Under the pieces are notes generated by a model. That model saw only the letters and a program-made list of their open reading frames with translations, made no database searches and was not told the DNA's origin. The translations under genes and the position numbers were made by a program. From Pomphorhynchus laevis (taxonomy: Eukaryota > Acanthocephala > Palaeacanthocephala > Echinorhynchida > Pomphorhynchidae), in NCBI GenBank assembly GCA_012934845.2, contig WNNJ02002794.1:29454-93453 (forward strand): a stretch of 64,000 nt of DNA. Direction: 5' to 3'. Positions within the stretch are counted from its first letter, which is position 1; each line of letters begins with the position of its first letter. Below, piece by piece: positions 1-12,500 of the stretch.

Positions 1-225
1 ATTAGTTTAAAAAAACGTCATTTTTATTAGCATAAAAATGACGTTTATTTTAAATTTTATTTTTTATTTTATTTTTTTAACTTGATTTAAATTATAGAAA
101 ATCTAAAAACAATTTTTAATTTTATTATTTAATTATTAAATTTTGATTTAGCATTATGATGTTTTGTTTAGTTTATAATTATATTAAATACATAGACTCA
201 GTTAGCTGATTTGATTTTTAATCAA
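1..225 (+). repeat. DR-1 dispersed repeat copy, right part
   Basis: DR-1 is my name for a ~325-bp AT-rich interspersed repeat. One side carries CCTGATGACCTCTAAT and the other ends CAGTTAGCTGATTTAA. This copy has the AT-rich body and the CAGTTAGCTGATTT end near 200-214. It starts with a small inverted repeat around ACGTCATTTTTAT. A second partial body lies at about 250-310. No coding capacity, so non-autonomous. Confidence 0.75.
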
Positions 226-419
226 ATAAATATTCCTGTTTCCTCGCCTTCTTGTGAAAATGACTTTTATTTTAAATTTCAATTTTTTATTTTAACTTAA
301 TTTATTATTACAAGCAAGCATTGGCTATAAAGCCGTTACGCTCGATCACAAGAAAACATCATTATATAGACCAAAATCAACATAAAAATATTAATATAAG
401 GGGTAATCTTCATTATTCC

Positions 420-592
420 CGATAATGCTTGTATCGAATAATGCTTGTATCGACTGAGAATGAGGCACGCGATCGAATGCACTGCTAAAATCAAGAAACA
501 GGGCATCAATAGAGCTACCTCTAGATAATTCTGCGACCCACACCTTACGAGAACACAAGAGATTCGTTAGACATGATCTGCCTTTTCTGAAA
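420..592 (-). pseudogene. LINE reverse transcriptase fragment (CR1-like)
   Basis: Read on the minus strand: FRKGRSCLTNLLCS, a short gap, then ALFLDFSSAFDRVPH. That is the RT motif 0/A block of an APE-type LINE: a GFRKGRSCLTNLL-like box followed by the catalytic Asp in FLDFSSAFD. Truncated on both sides. It is unlike the RLE-LINEs, which have a DAKNAFN motif A, and it is the only copy of its family in the window. Confidence 0.7.
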
Positions 593-747
593 TAAATTTA
601 AATAAACTTTAAATTTATTTCTTGTACTATTTTGAAAGAACTGATGATTAATATATTCCATTATATTATTTATAATATATGACCAATTGTATTATGTAAG
701 GAGATATCTGATTTATTTTATATATTCTGTTATTACAATTAAACCTT

Positions 748-868
748 AGCAATCTAAAAACAATTATTAATTTTATTATTTAATTATTAAATTTTGATTT
801 AGCATTATTATGTTTTGTTTATTTTATAATTATATTAAATACGTAGACTCAGTTAGCTGATTTAAATA
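748..868 (+). repeat. DR-1 copy, right part
   Basis: Body plus the CAGTTAGCTGATTTAA end, nearly identical to 1090-1200. Confidence 0.75.
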
Positions 869-953
869 CTTTACCTTCTTTCTTGTTGTGAATTAATAAT
901 CTAAAATTTTTATCGTTTCGAAAAAGCGTATTTATATAACAATTCTATTATAT

Positions 954-1204
954 TGGCACAGCAGTTCCACCTGATGACCTCTAATTCTTATTCTGATACA
1001 ACGTCTGTTATTTATTAGTCATTTCATAAAAATGATTTTCATTTTAAATTTCAATTTTTTATTTTAACTTGATTTAAATTATAGAAAATCTAAAAACAAT
1101 TATTAATTTTATTATTTAATTATTAAATTTTGATTTAGCATTATTATGTTTTGTTTATTTTATAATTATATTAAATACGTAGACTCAGTTAGCTGATTTA
1201 ATTA
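954..1204 (+). repeat. DR-1 copy, nearly complete
   Basis: From GCACAGCAGTTCCACCTGAT through the AT-rich body to CAGTTAGCTGATTTAA. Carries the CTGATGACCTCTAA block but lacks the GGCCGAAAC segment of full copies. Confidence 0.8.
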
Positions 1205-1574
1205 CTTTAATTTATTTATATGTATTACTTTATTTTATGCTAATTTATATTTTTGAACTATTAAAATAACATTTTGAATACGAATTAAAATCTCAATTGT
1301 AGCGTATCATATAATTATTTAATAATTAGTCTAAAATGTTTAACTAATTCAAGGTTAAACAATTTTGACTTGAATCGACGAGTCTTTTATCTGCTTTAGT
1401 CTTTAAAGAAATGATTTAGTCTGTGAATAAATAATTGTATCGAATTGAGAGCACTAAACTAACTGATAGCGATCCGTAGAGCTAATTGTCTGGTTATTAT
1501 ATATTAATATATTAAAACAGTGAACCGGCTAGCGGATCACACAACTAGGTAGGTTTCTAATAGATCGTTAGAAT
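1205..1574. other. AT-rich spacer, nothing recognised
   Basis: No coding frame, repeat family or splice-bounded segment recognised. Confidence 0.5.
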
Positions 1575-1845
1575 ACGATCCCCTACTGAAAGTAATATAC
1601 AACAATGTATACCTACACAACTGGAGCAGCCAGACAAGTAGATGTAGCGTTGAATCAAGATACAGACGTCCTGAGTTCAAATCCGATCAGCATCAGTGTA
1701 CAGAGAAAGCAGATAATAAGGGTCGAAACGTGAAATGTAGGTCGGGGTCAGCAGCTGATGAGACCCACCCAGACTGATTAGTAGCGTCCTGCTGTATCAA
1801 GAATAGGAACAATACCTGTGAGGATAATATTGTGCCACAACCCGA
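1575..1845 (+). repeat. tRNA-headed SINE, copy A
   Basis: A pol III-type head with B box GAGTTCAAATCC near 1673, then a core with GGGTC|GAAAC at 1720-1729 and CTGATGA|GACCC at 1755-1766, then a tail ending GATAATATTGTGCCACAA. The same sequence recurs inverted at 17412-17672, where the B box is the better match GTTCGAATCC, and in degraded form at 59560-59720. No open frame. The core's two arms (GGGTC and GACCC) are perfect complements. Confidence 0.75.
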
Positions 1846-3518
1846 AGAATTTCAGCTCACAGATGCATTCAAGTTAAATTAATTATTATATTAATATATT
1901 ATTATATTATAGTAAAAGATTACAAGAAATCGATATTTTGATGCGACGGAAGCACATTAAATGAGATGGTTATACTATTATATTGATAATATGAAAAGAA
2001 TATACAAAATCGAGCCATCAATGAATTAATCTCCGCGTTCGTTCAAGCGGAACGAACGATATTACCGAGATTAATTTTTCGACTACAACAATTATAACTG
2101 CCGCACTTATCGCGCAAAACACAGTTCGTCATCCCGAACGCACAGTCGCTCTTTGCTGCAATCGAAAAGCGATTGTTGAGGATAACTGGAACTTGTAAAT
2201 TATATTTATAATGGTACATATGAGGAACTATTTGAAGATATGCTAAGTTTATATAATTTTATTTAATGAATTCGATCTCTTTTTGGATAGAATGTTAATT
2301 TATCAAAATACATGTATCTAGCGAGCAAACACAAAGATAAAACATTACTTAGAATTAAATGTTTTAAAATGATTACTTAATATAGCAAAATTATTGGAAG
2401 TTGTATTGACAATGAGCATCGAAGAAAAACTTACTTAAAGAGTTGTATGAATACAGCAAACAAACAAATTTGCTAAATATAATAACCAAGTTTCATATGT
2501 AATCCTAATAATAATATTTCATCATAATAATAAAGAAGATATAATTACATTTTCTTAAATAAATCTTATATAAAAATATGTTTTTAAATAAAATTGCTTG
2601 AATCTAGACGAAATCAAGAAACACCAAACTGAATAAATTCATGAAAAGAGCTAACTTAATGTCCAACGTTTTTGTCTTCGAAATCCCAAATACGAAATTC
2701 TCGGAAAATCTCAAACAAAATCTTTACGAAAAAAAGGTTTAAGTCGCAACATCAGCAGGAGTGGATTGTAGTGTATAAACGCGTTAAGATAGTACATGCC
2801 GAGTTTCGCACAATTCTTCTAAAAGATATTCTAGCCATAAAATACGACACGATGCAATCAGAAATTGTAACGCCGAATATTTATGTTATTTACGGTAATA
2901 TTATAATCAAACTATGCAACGACTGCTTATCTACGAAGTAGTTGTTTATAGACAAATGTGTGTTTAACTTATTTACCTTGTCGAAAGCTGGTAGGTTCGA
3001 TGCACGTAAGTTATCATGAACGAAAAAAAACATTCTAAATGCCGGAAATGATCCAAACATATTTTCAAACTTATACTTCTTAGAAAGTATTCAATATTAG
3101 TATTTTAGACGACGAAATATAACGACATATTGCCAATTACTAATTGTCAATGTTCAATACAATTTATACAGTATCGACATAATTCGAACATTCATATTAT
3201 TACACTTGCCATCCATGCAAGAATAATCCTCAAGCTAATTGGAACAAGTCCATAAATTAGCATTGCAGTGATATTGCGAAACTGCTGCATATGTATTCCA
3301 ATTATTTTTTGTACTTAATATCTCCTTATGTACACTATGGAAATCAATAACCTCCAATAATTGCTATTTATCCAATTGTTTGAACACTATGTTTGTTTCA
3401 TTTTATTTTTATTAGTTTGAAAGTTAAATTTGCACATTATTTTTATTTGTATTTTTCAAACTAGTAACAATATTTAAGTTTAGCTAATCTTGAAATTAAT
3501 TGAATCTTTTTGTTGTAG
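1846..3518. other. AT-rich region upstream of first recognised STAG exon
   Basis: No transposon recognised. A frame from ATG 2659 to about 2736, ending before GTTTAAG, could be a small exon, but its product does not resemble the STAG N-terminus. A longer frame at 2672-2941 has no ATG start. The promoter and first exons of STAG may lie here or upstream of the window. Confidence 0.4.
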
Positions 3519-3584
3519 TCGAATTTACTTGAAAACAACTCATCACTATTTGTTAAACTTTTACCGAGTAGCGTTAATCCAGAG
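3519..3584 (+). CDS. STAG: STAG exon a (22 codons)
   Basis: Phase 0 to phase 0, from TGTAG| to GAG|GTAATT. It encodes SNLLENNSS... and ends SSVNPE, matching the segment just before the WIESY motif in vertebrate STAG (there LFEVVKMGKSA...). It is the most upstream exon I can recognise. The short length and low conservation make it less sure than its neighbour, but the in-phase junction supports it. Confidence 0.7.
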
Positions 3585-6500
3585 GTAATTTTATGAAATT
3601 TTAGAAATGTTAGTAAATTTTAAATTATTTAGAAGTTAGCTGAGGAATGGATCGAATCATATTTGTCAAACAGTAAAAATGGCACAACAGATTTTATCCA
3701 ATTGCTGATTTCTGGATCAGGATGCCAAGCAAAGATATCAAATAATGACTTGTTTAGTGTATCATTTGATACCATTTTATTGAATTTAGCAGAAAGTTTT
3801 TCCTCGGTAATTTTAAATATTTCATTTTCAGTCAATTTGAATTTTTATTAAATAGATATAAATTTTTCGACTTTTAAATGATATTTTTTCACAATTGCTA
3901 AAGTTAAAATATTTCTTATCTTTTTAAACAAATGCTAATACTCGATTATAGATTTTCAGAAATTTAGATTTCAGCGTTTTTTGAATTACTGGCATAATAA
4001 TCGCTGTACAACGAAGTATTAATTCTTTATATATGCTGTCAATACTAGCCAAACTAGATTAATCTTCAAAGTTTTCAAATTTTAGCAATCATTATATGGG
4101 TAACCTAAATATATCATGTTTATATATTTGAATATACATTAGATAATTATACTTATAAAATTATAATTATACTTTTTTAGTAGTATATATTTATTTATCA
4201 AAGGTCAATAAAATGTCAATTTGATTTATTATTTTATTAAATTTTTATCTTATGGCAAACGTTTTACATTATTTTTCTTTTATTTTTTATTCTTTTTAAT
4301 TTAGTATTAACTAATATTTATAAGATACTTAATAGATTAAAAATTAAAATAATAAAAATTAATTATTATATTAAATTAATTTTTTTGCGAACCACTCCGG
4401 AGAATACAAAAAGAACTTTATTTATTTGATATTTCGACTGTACTTAGCAGTCCTTTTCAATCTAAAAATAGAAGAAAATATTACACAAAAGAAAATTCAA
4501 TTAAAAATAATGTAACTAAGTTATAGCCACATCGGCAATAGCTGATTTCATTTTGGCAATTTTATCACGATGTTTAGCAAGTTTATAGTTTACATCTTTT
4601 GTACGTCTTGTGGAGTGAATTTTTAGGACCAGTTAGATTTATTCCCTTCCATTGTAGGAAAGATGGAAATATACAATGATTCCTAAACGAGCCTACGTCC
4701 AATCTGTTTTTCTTTATGTAAAATATTGTAAAAGACTGTTTCATCGCCAATTCTGGATATTGATTGGCCAGCTCTTTGTTCATAAGAACCCTGACGGTAT
4801 GCAGTAACAGAGAATACAGACACAGAGAGTATAGGAGAATAAATCGCATATTAAGGGAATGTCAATATCCGGAATGGGCGATAAAACGGTCTTTTACAAT
4901 TGCGATAAGGGCAAGCCAGTTGCCTAGAACGTCGACCGCACAGCTAGATATGAAACACGTCAAATCAACGTTCATCAGTAATACTTTAAAGAGACGATTG
5001 TCGAAGTTAACTTCAAAGTTTAAGATCAGTATAAAAGTGTACTACAAAAATGGTGCGAGACTTAGTGGCATTTTCAAAAAGGATACCAGTTGCAGCATCA
5101 CAATGTGTAATATATACCATTCCGTGCTCAGATTGTGAGAAGACCTATGTTGGACAAACTAAACAAGGTTTAAAAAAGAGAACGTACCAACATAAATACA
5201 ACCTGAATAAAGGTGATACATCTTCAGCAATATTCAATCATGCTATTGAGACCGGCCATAACATTGATTTCAAAAGCACAGATATCCTACATAAAGAAAA
5301 ACAGTTAGGACGTAGGCTCGTTTAGGAATCATTGTACATTTCCATCTTTCCTACAATGGAAGGGAATAAATCTCACTGGTCCTAAAAATTCACTCCACAA
5401 GACGTACAAAAAGATGTAAACTATAAACTTGTTAAACATCGTGATAAGGTTGCCAAAATGAAATCAGCTATTGCCGATGGGGCTATAACTTAGTTACATT
5501 ATTTTTAATTGAATTTTCTTTTGTGTAATATTTTCTTCTAATTTTAGATTGAAAAGGACTGCTAAGTACAGTCGAAATATCAAATAAATAAAGTTCTTTT
5601 TTTTGTATTCTCGGGAATGGTTCGCAATAAAAAAGTTACTTTTTACCCTAAAGCAATTCTCAACGATATATTAAATTGATATTAATTATTATATTTCATT
5701 TATTATTATATAAATTTAATTAATTAAAAATAATATATTAAATATTTATAAAATATAAAAAATATTTAAATTGTCGAAATTCTATCGACTTTTTGCAGTT
5801 GATAATCTTCAAATTGTTAAGATTGAATAATGTATTTGCCTCTTTAATTATGTTAATATCACTTTTGCACACAGTGAATATGCTTGGTAGACATAGCATA
5901 TATTATCAAAATGATATTTTTGCAGTTGATACATTATGGCACTTTCAAGTTAGTGACTTGAAAAGAGCCAAAGTGTTATATCGAAACGTAGTATAAAAAT
6001 GAACTATTTGTATCTCATTTTGATAATATATGATATGCCTACCGAACTTTTATTTTAACTTTTATTAATGAACATATCATTTTTAAAAAACTGTATATTA
6101 CTGAAATCACTAATTCGTCATTATTTTATTACTTTGTGCGCTTGTTAACCAATATATATTTGTAAAGTAGGTACATCGAAATAAAGCCCGGGATTGATAA
6201 ATTTGATAATTGATAAATTTCTATTTTTATCACAATATGATAATTTAATGCATTAATGATGTTTATTAAACTTTGATTTTACTGTTTAATTCAAATTTAG
6301 TGTGTACATCCACTTGTCAATGGCACTAAGGCATATCGATACTTCAATGTAAATATGAAGAAATTTTTATATTCGGTGTTCGAAAAAATTAGACATCAAG
6401 TTCTATCAGATGGTCTATTCTTATCGAAGTTGGTTAATTGTCTACTACCAATGTGCTCAAGCTCCATACGGCCATTTCGTTATACTGGTACATTCGTTGG

Positions 6501-9500
6501 TAAGTTTAATCAATTGAGTTTTTTAATCAATTGGGTTTTTTTTATTAAAGCCTTTTATAAAAGTAAAATTCAATTTTTTGAAGATATCCGTAAATGAAGT
6601 AAAACCGAAAGTAAATATGAAAGATTAAATCCGACTTAAATTAAAGTAAAATCTTTAATTTCTTGCAGTTTTAAACAATATGAAGGAAGCAATAAATAGC
6701 ACAATCTGATTCTACTAAAATATTTTTAGATAGAGAAAAAATCTAAGAGTATTTGATTACTTACTTTTTAATCCATATCATTGACGGATTTCACGAAATC
6801 CATGTTTCATCTAAAATTATTTCAATAGTTGATGCATTATTGACAAATAATGATTGAAGCTGGATCAAAGGAAAGAAGAATTTTTTTTCGCTAACTTCTG
6901 TTAGCATCTTCAGAAAATTACGCAATATTCTTCCGCTAACAGAAGTTAGCGAAATATTAAAAATAATTTGTTCTTTCCTTTGATCCAGCTCCGATAATTA
7001 TTTAAAATTTATTTAACTTTTTAAAAATAATTCCGCTGTATTAAAATGAATTTTTAATGTTTGAATATAATCGATAAAATAGATTTTTTGTATTTCGCTA
7101 GATTGCTTTGTCGTAATCAGGAAATACAGATTTTTTATCTGTATTTTTTGGAAAAGGCTCAGTCAGTATTGCGTTTTTGGTACGCGGACGACGGCTGCCT
7201 GGTTGGCAGTCCTGAGGGAATAGACTAATTCACCTTAAAGTCACCCAATCGCTGCCGACTGATATACCACAAAACGCTCAATCGTTTTTGACAAGACGTT
7301 AAGCCGGCAAGACCTCAATCATGCTCCCATCATTGGGGCCGAAATCATCAAATTAAACAGGATGATTCGCCAATAGAGTCATCTTTTTTTCGAGGTCATT
7401 CATTGGAAACCTAGCTTCTTTCGATTACCTAATTGCACGCAATCTAATTTATTCATCAATAAACTTGATAAGATATGTGAGGACGCTGCCCCACACTCCA
7501 CTTATCGTATGTCTACTATCGTGATGAGTCAGTTGATACTGCAGCTAATGAATAAATTACCAGTTAGGAAAACTGTTAGCAATTTTATCGAAACGCATTA
7601 AGCTCTGCCGGTCTAGTGACATTGATAGTATGTTAGAAGAACCAAGATTTCTGCAACATCTTAACATGCAAAAAAATCATCCCAATTTAAAATGATAACC
7701 TATCAAAAGCCTTCCGACGACTCATACAAGGACGGAAGATAACCGTTGCCATGAAACTACTTGAGTCAAATAACGTCTTTGGAAAACCAATGGATTTGGA
7801 CGATAATGTTTCCGGTAAATCCGTAAGATAAATACTCATTAATACGAATTTAAATGGAGATGAACTGTGTGTTTTTGCATTATTAGAGCATCCCATTCAC
7901 AATTCATGAGACTTTCATCCAGTAATATTCAATACAATTGATTCCTACGATTGATTCAATACGATTATATCTTCAGCTAAGCGAGTAAAAGAGGGTGCGA
8001 CCCTATGGTCTGGACACCAGATCATGGAACCACATGCTCACCGATTTTGGTGATAGCTCCAAAAGTAGTTCCAACGAGTGTCTAATAATTCCATGATTAC
8101 GTTGACCGCAATCAGACTAATCGCTCTCAGCAAACGTCATGGTGCTAGAACAATAGGAATCGATCGTCATGTATTCAGACAAATAATGTTTAATGTAATC
8201 TTTGACATTGCTCAACCTCAGATTCAGAGTATATGTGCGACACCTTAACTCTGCGCAGGTCAGCGTGTAGGTACTGACTGGTCATAAACGCTCTTAGCGA
8301 TTACATGTCTAATGACCCTATATCCATACTTCTAACAATTGATGTAGATAATGTCTTTGGCCACATGAATCGGAAGACAGCGTTGATTAATATACTGAAA
8401 GTTTGCCCAACTATGTCATTATCTTTTCACAATATGTATCAACAACCTTTAATACTAGTCATCAACAACGGGCGTATTCTATCCAGAGAGGGCTTCACAC
8501 AGGGGGATGTTTTTTCTATGGCAGCATTTGCAGTCGCTATTTTCTCGCATATCTGGGGCACAATGGAAAATACTCATTCAGTATTGCGCTTTTGGTACGC
8601 GGACGATGGCTACCTGGTTGGCAGTCTTGAGGGGCGTGTTAAACACATATAGGTTTTTGCAAATATATTGTCCCCGTTATGGCTCTTACATAAACTCTCG
8701 CAAGTGTAGAGTATATGTGAATAGTCATAGCGTATATAATATTGAGTCCCTCTTTTCAAGTACTTCTATTCCCATCAGAAATGAAGGTTTATCAGTCTTG
8801 AGATCACCCATTAGTAGCAAGGAATATATTGAGAGATCTATTAACCAGATCTATTATCTGTCAATAATTTAGTGGATTTAATCGCTCACCTGTTTTAAGT
8901 CGGTCAGTCAGATGTTCAGATAGCATCATTAACGAACTCATTTTAACATAAATGAACATACCTATATAGATAATGCAGATGTTTGCCTGATTGGTTCTTC
9001 CCTTTTTTATCTTCGATACGATCTATGCTTCGGATACTGATGGGCACGAAATTAGATATCGATGATACGCTCTGGCTCGTGTATAGACTAAGCCATCAAA
9101 ATGGCGGTGTCGGTATAATAGATGCCACTAGCAGCAGTGACATTGAATACAATGCATCTCTTCAAATATGTGTGCCGTGTTTAAATGTTGTCCGTTACAT
9201 GGAGTTGATAAGAACAGAGAAGACAATAGCAGACAAAGACTTTTAGACCGCCAGATAATCGAAATTAACGAGCGTTCAGAGATACTTCAGAGAGTAGTCC
9301 AAGTCATGATGAACTTAATCGAGCACACATCACTAAAGAGAGCTTCCCCATGTCTAACATTTATACCTACAATGACTCATAAACAAGACCAAGTAATAAC
9401 GAGTTTCGTGATGCAATGATAGTCAAATATGGTGTGCTACCCCTATATGCTCTAACAATGTGTCACTGCGGTATTTTGAATACTCGTCTGCACGCAATTT

Positions 9501-12500
9501 CTTGTCCTCAAGGAGGACTAACTTCGATGAGACACGATATGGTACGTGACCTCTTTTCACAAAATATCACCGAAATCTGCGACAATGTTCAAATTGAACC
9601 CACTATGAGCGCAATTTATCTGGAGGTTTGCTTCACCAACAGTGCCACAACAATTGATAAAATGCTAGACTCGACATTATGTGTTCCGGCCTATATGGGG
9701 ACAATACATAATGCACTTTTCTTGACAAATACGTTTTTAATGATCACACTCACTCAAATACTTCAAGGAGCATAAGTTCCTGCTTTGAACTTTACTCGTC
9801 GCGAAAAAGAAGCAAGTATGTTGACAGAATCGGAGTCGATCAGGTTTCTTTTATTCCTGCTACGTTCTCATGTTATGGTGGAAACGACAAAGAGTGCAAA
9901 GCACTTTTCCAAAAGATAGCAGTTAAAAAGTCTCGAAAACGCGAAACTTTGTACGCAGATGAAATTTCAAAATTACGATCTCGCATCGAAATAATTTTCG
10001 CAAAGATGTGTTCGTGCTGCATCCAAACTATCTTCCTATCAAAATCTATGCCAATGAATCGAGGGTGCAGTGAGGGAGTATTTGAGAAGGCCGTTTATGT
10101 CTGTGAGAATCAGAAGTCGCTAAGATGAGTCAGTGTTTTATTTTACAAATGGTTTTGATGTTTGATTTTTTACTGTTGCTCGTTATGGTAACTATTATTA
10201 GGTTGATGCTTTCACTTTTTGTTTGTAATAAATTATTTAAAAAAATAAAGAATTAAATTGACGCCAATATTATTTATTGACGTCAGGAAGGGTTCAATTG
10301 CTGAATCAACTAGCGTCAGTAAGGGTTCAGTGGCTACGCTATGGTAGACTTTCTAATCAAACCTGCAACATGACCTCGAACTGTGTTATGTCTGATCGTT
10401 GAAGCTCGACCTATTTTGCACGACATTGAATGAACGATTTCGTTCACTTGTTTACAGGGACATGTCGACTGAACACAATCTTTGTGAGTTCATACCGCCT
10501 TTATAATGTGTCTTGAAATTCGTGATGAAATAGCCTTGAGTTGAGTCAATTAAAGTGTAGAACGATCAACCAGGTCGATGCCTTCTTTTCAACTGCATAT
10601 GATGGTGAGTTATCAGTGGGGTCACTCTCTGCTAAGGACATATTGGCGAGGTGATGCTCGAGTTTGTGTTGCTTCTTTAGCCGAAAGCATCTTAATATGT
10701 TTCGTTTGTAACGGTCTTCTAGTTTGAGTCCCTTGCATGCTTGCCATGGTCGGTTTTACTCATTGTCGCACTCTTTTGTAGAATTACGAATTCCATATTA
10801 TCTCAATTAATAACAATTATTTATTATTTATTATTTAATTATTTGATTTTTTTATAATTGTTTTTTATTTATAAATAATATAAAATACGGATACTCAGTT
10901 AGCTGATGTAACATAATATATTTCTTAGGCCGTTGGTGATCGCAGGTATCAGCTCTTAGCTATCAGTCCATACTTAAAAATATTTTCAATTTTTTAGTAA
11001 TGCTCTGATTGTATTTTACGTGTCTTTTTCGCATATATCAGCATGTTTTGAAAATCCATCACGGTTGAGTTGTAAGCGGCTTGGGATCTAATCGATCTAC
11101 GTTTACGAGGTTAGATCAAATATTCAAGCATTCCCGTCCATTTTTGTCTATTCACGGGTCTACAAACTTACGTAATCAATTGAAGAACCCAATATGTTAA
11201 TGCCCTCTGTGGATATTGCAATTCTTATATTTATAAATGTATTCGATGCATGTTCGAAATTCTCTGGGTGAACTAGTAATTGACACTGATAAGTTTATGT
11301 TCTAGCCGAACGTTGGTCCGACTTATTGTAAAAACTACAATAACTTTATACACTCATCACCCGAGTCTGCAAAGTTGGTATCGTCTGCATACAATCTTTC
11401 GACGATATTTTTCATGTTGATCACAAGCGGTGTAGTGGATTCATAAAATGCTTTCATGGCTAGCGTATCACCTTAAGTAAAGCCTTCCACGGAGTACCAA
11501 ATTTCATTGTCAATTGTCATCAAGCTATTCATCAGGCATACAAATTTTTGGGAACTATTGAAAGAGCTGGACAGACCATTGGTAGGATAAACGAGGCAAG
11601 TTTACACTTAATCATATTGAATACGTTTCGAGCATCTACCATAAATATACAGAGCGATTATTTCTTTTGAACACCTTGTGCGGTGAGTAGATTGCATATT
11701 CGGCCTCGCATGTTTGACCAGCGTAGAGTTTTTCCTGTCTTTAATTGAATATTCTTGCCTGCAATATCTAGGATATTTTTGCTTATTATTCCTCTAATAA
11801 CTTCCAGACACTGTTTGAACGAATCCCTCAGTTTTTGATCAGTGCTATTAACCTGCTTGACTTTTGACAAATTACATTATCAGGTTGAACTTTGTCGGAA
11901 GCTATCTTTACACTAAGTTTTGCAATAGTATTTGCGAAAGATATTGAGTCTCTTCCTAATAAAGACAATACTAGTTTCAATAATGCTTCATCAACTCCAG
12001 ATGGATTTGCGCTACCTTTTGTTCTGTTGGCAGCTCCAGTGGGCCTTTGTGGATTTATTCGTTTAAAAATATATTAATGAAATTAAAGTTGAGGAGCTAA
12101 CATCTCGGTAAGATTGGCGGATGTCGTGATGGCAGCAGCATATGGATGTTTAGACTTTACGATATCGCGAACAATCACGTTATTCACTTTAAAGTTAAAT
12201 TTAAGAATGCCGGAGTTATTAGCGCTATCCATTATGAGTCGCATTGCTGAGACGAATTAATGTCCTTGTAACGTTTTAATGTCATGTGTCTGAAGATCTG
12301 TCTCAACGATTCTTGTAAAATACGTGCTTCTTCCGGTAGAATAAATAGTCTAACTTTTCTCCAGTTATTTATCCTGCGACACATTGTCGTATGTTGTAAA
12401 GATAAATAATGATGTGTAGATAATGTATAGGTAGATAATATCTTGTAATCACTTATATAGTTTATAGTTATTATATAAACGAAGAATAAGTTCCTATAAT

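Noticed and set aside
1600-1700. tRNA gene
   Set aside because: B box is good but the sequence does not fold as a full cloverleaf, and the unit is repeated with a SINE core and tail.
2672-2941. Upstream STAG exon or small gene
   Set aside because: The frame begins at TTG, not ATG, and its product does not resemble the STAG N-terminus. No acceptor/donor pair with matching phase was convincing.
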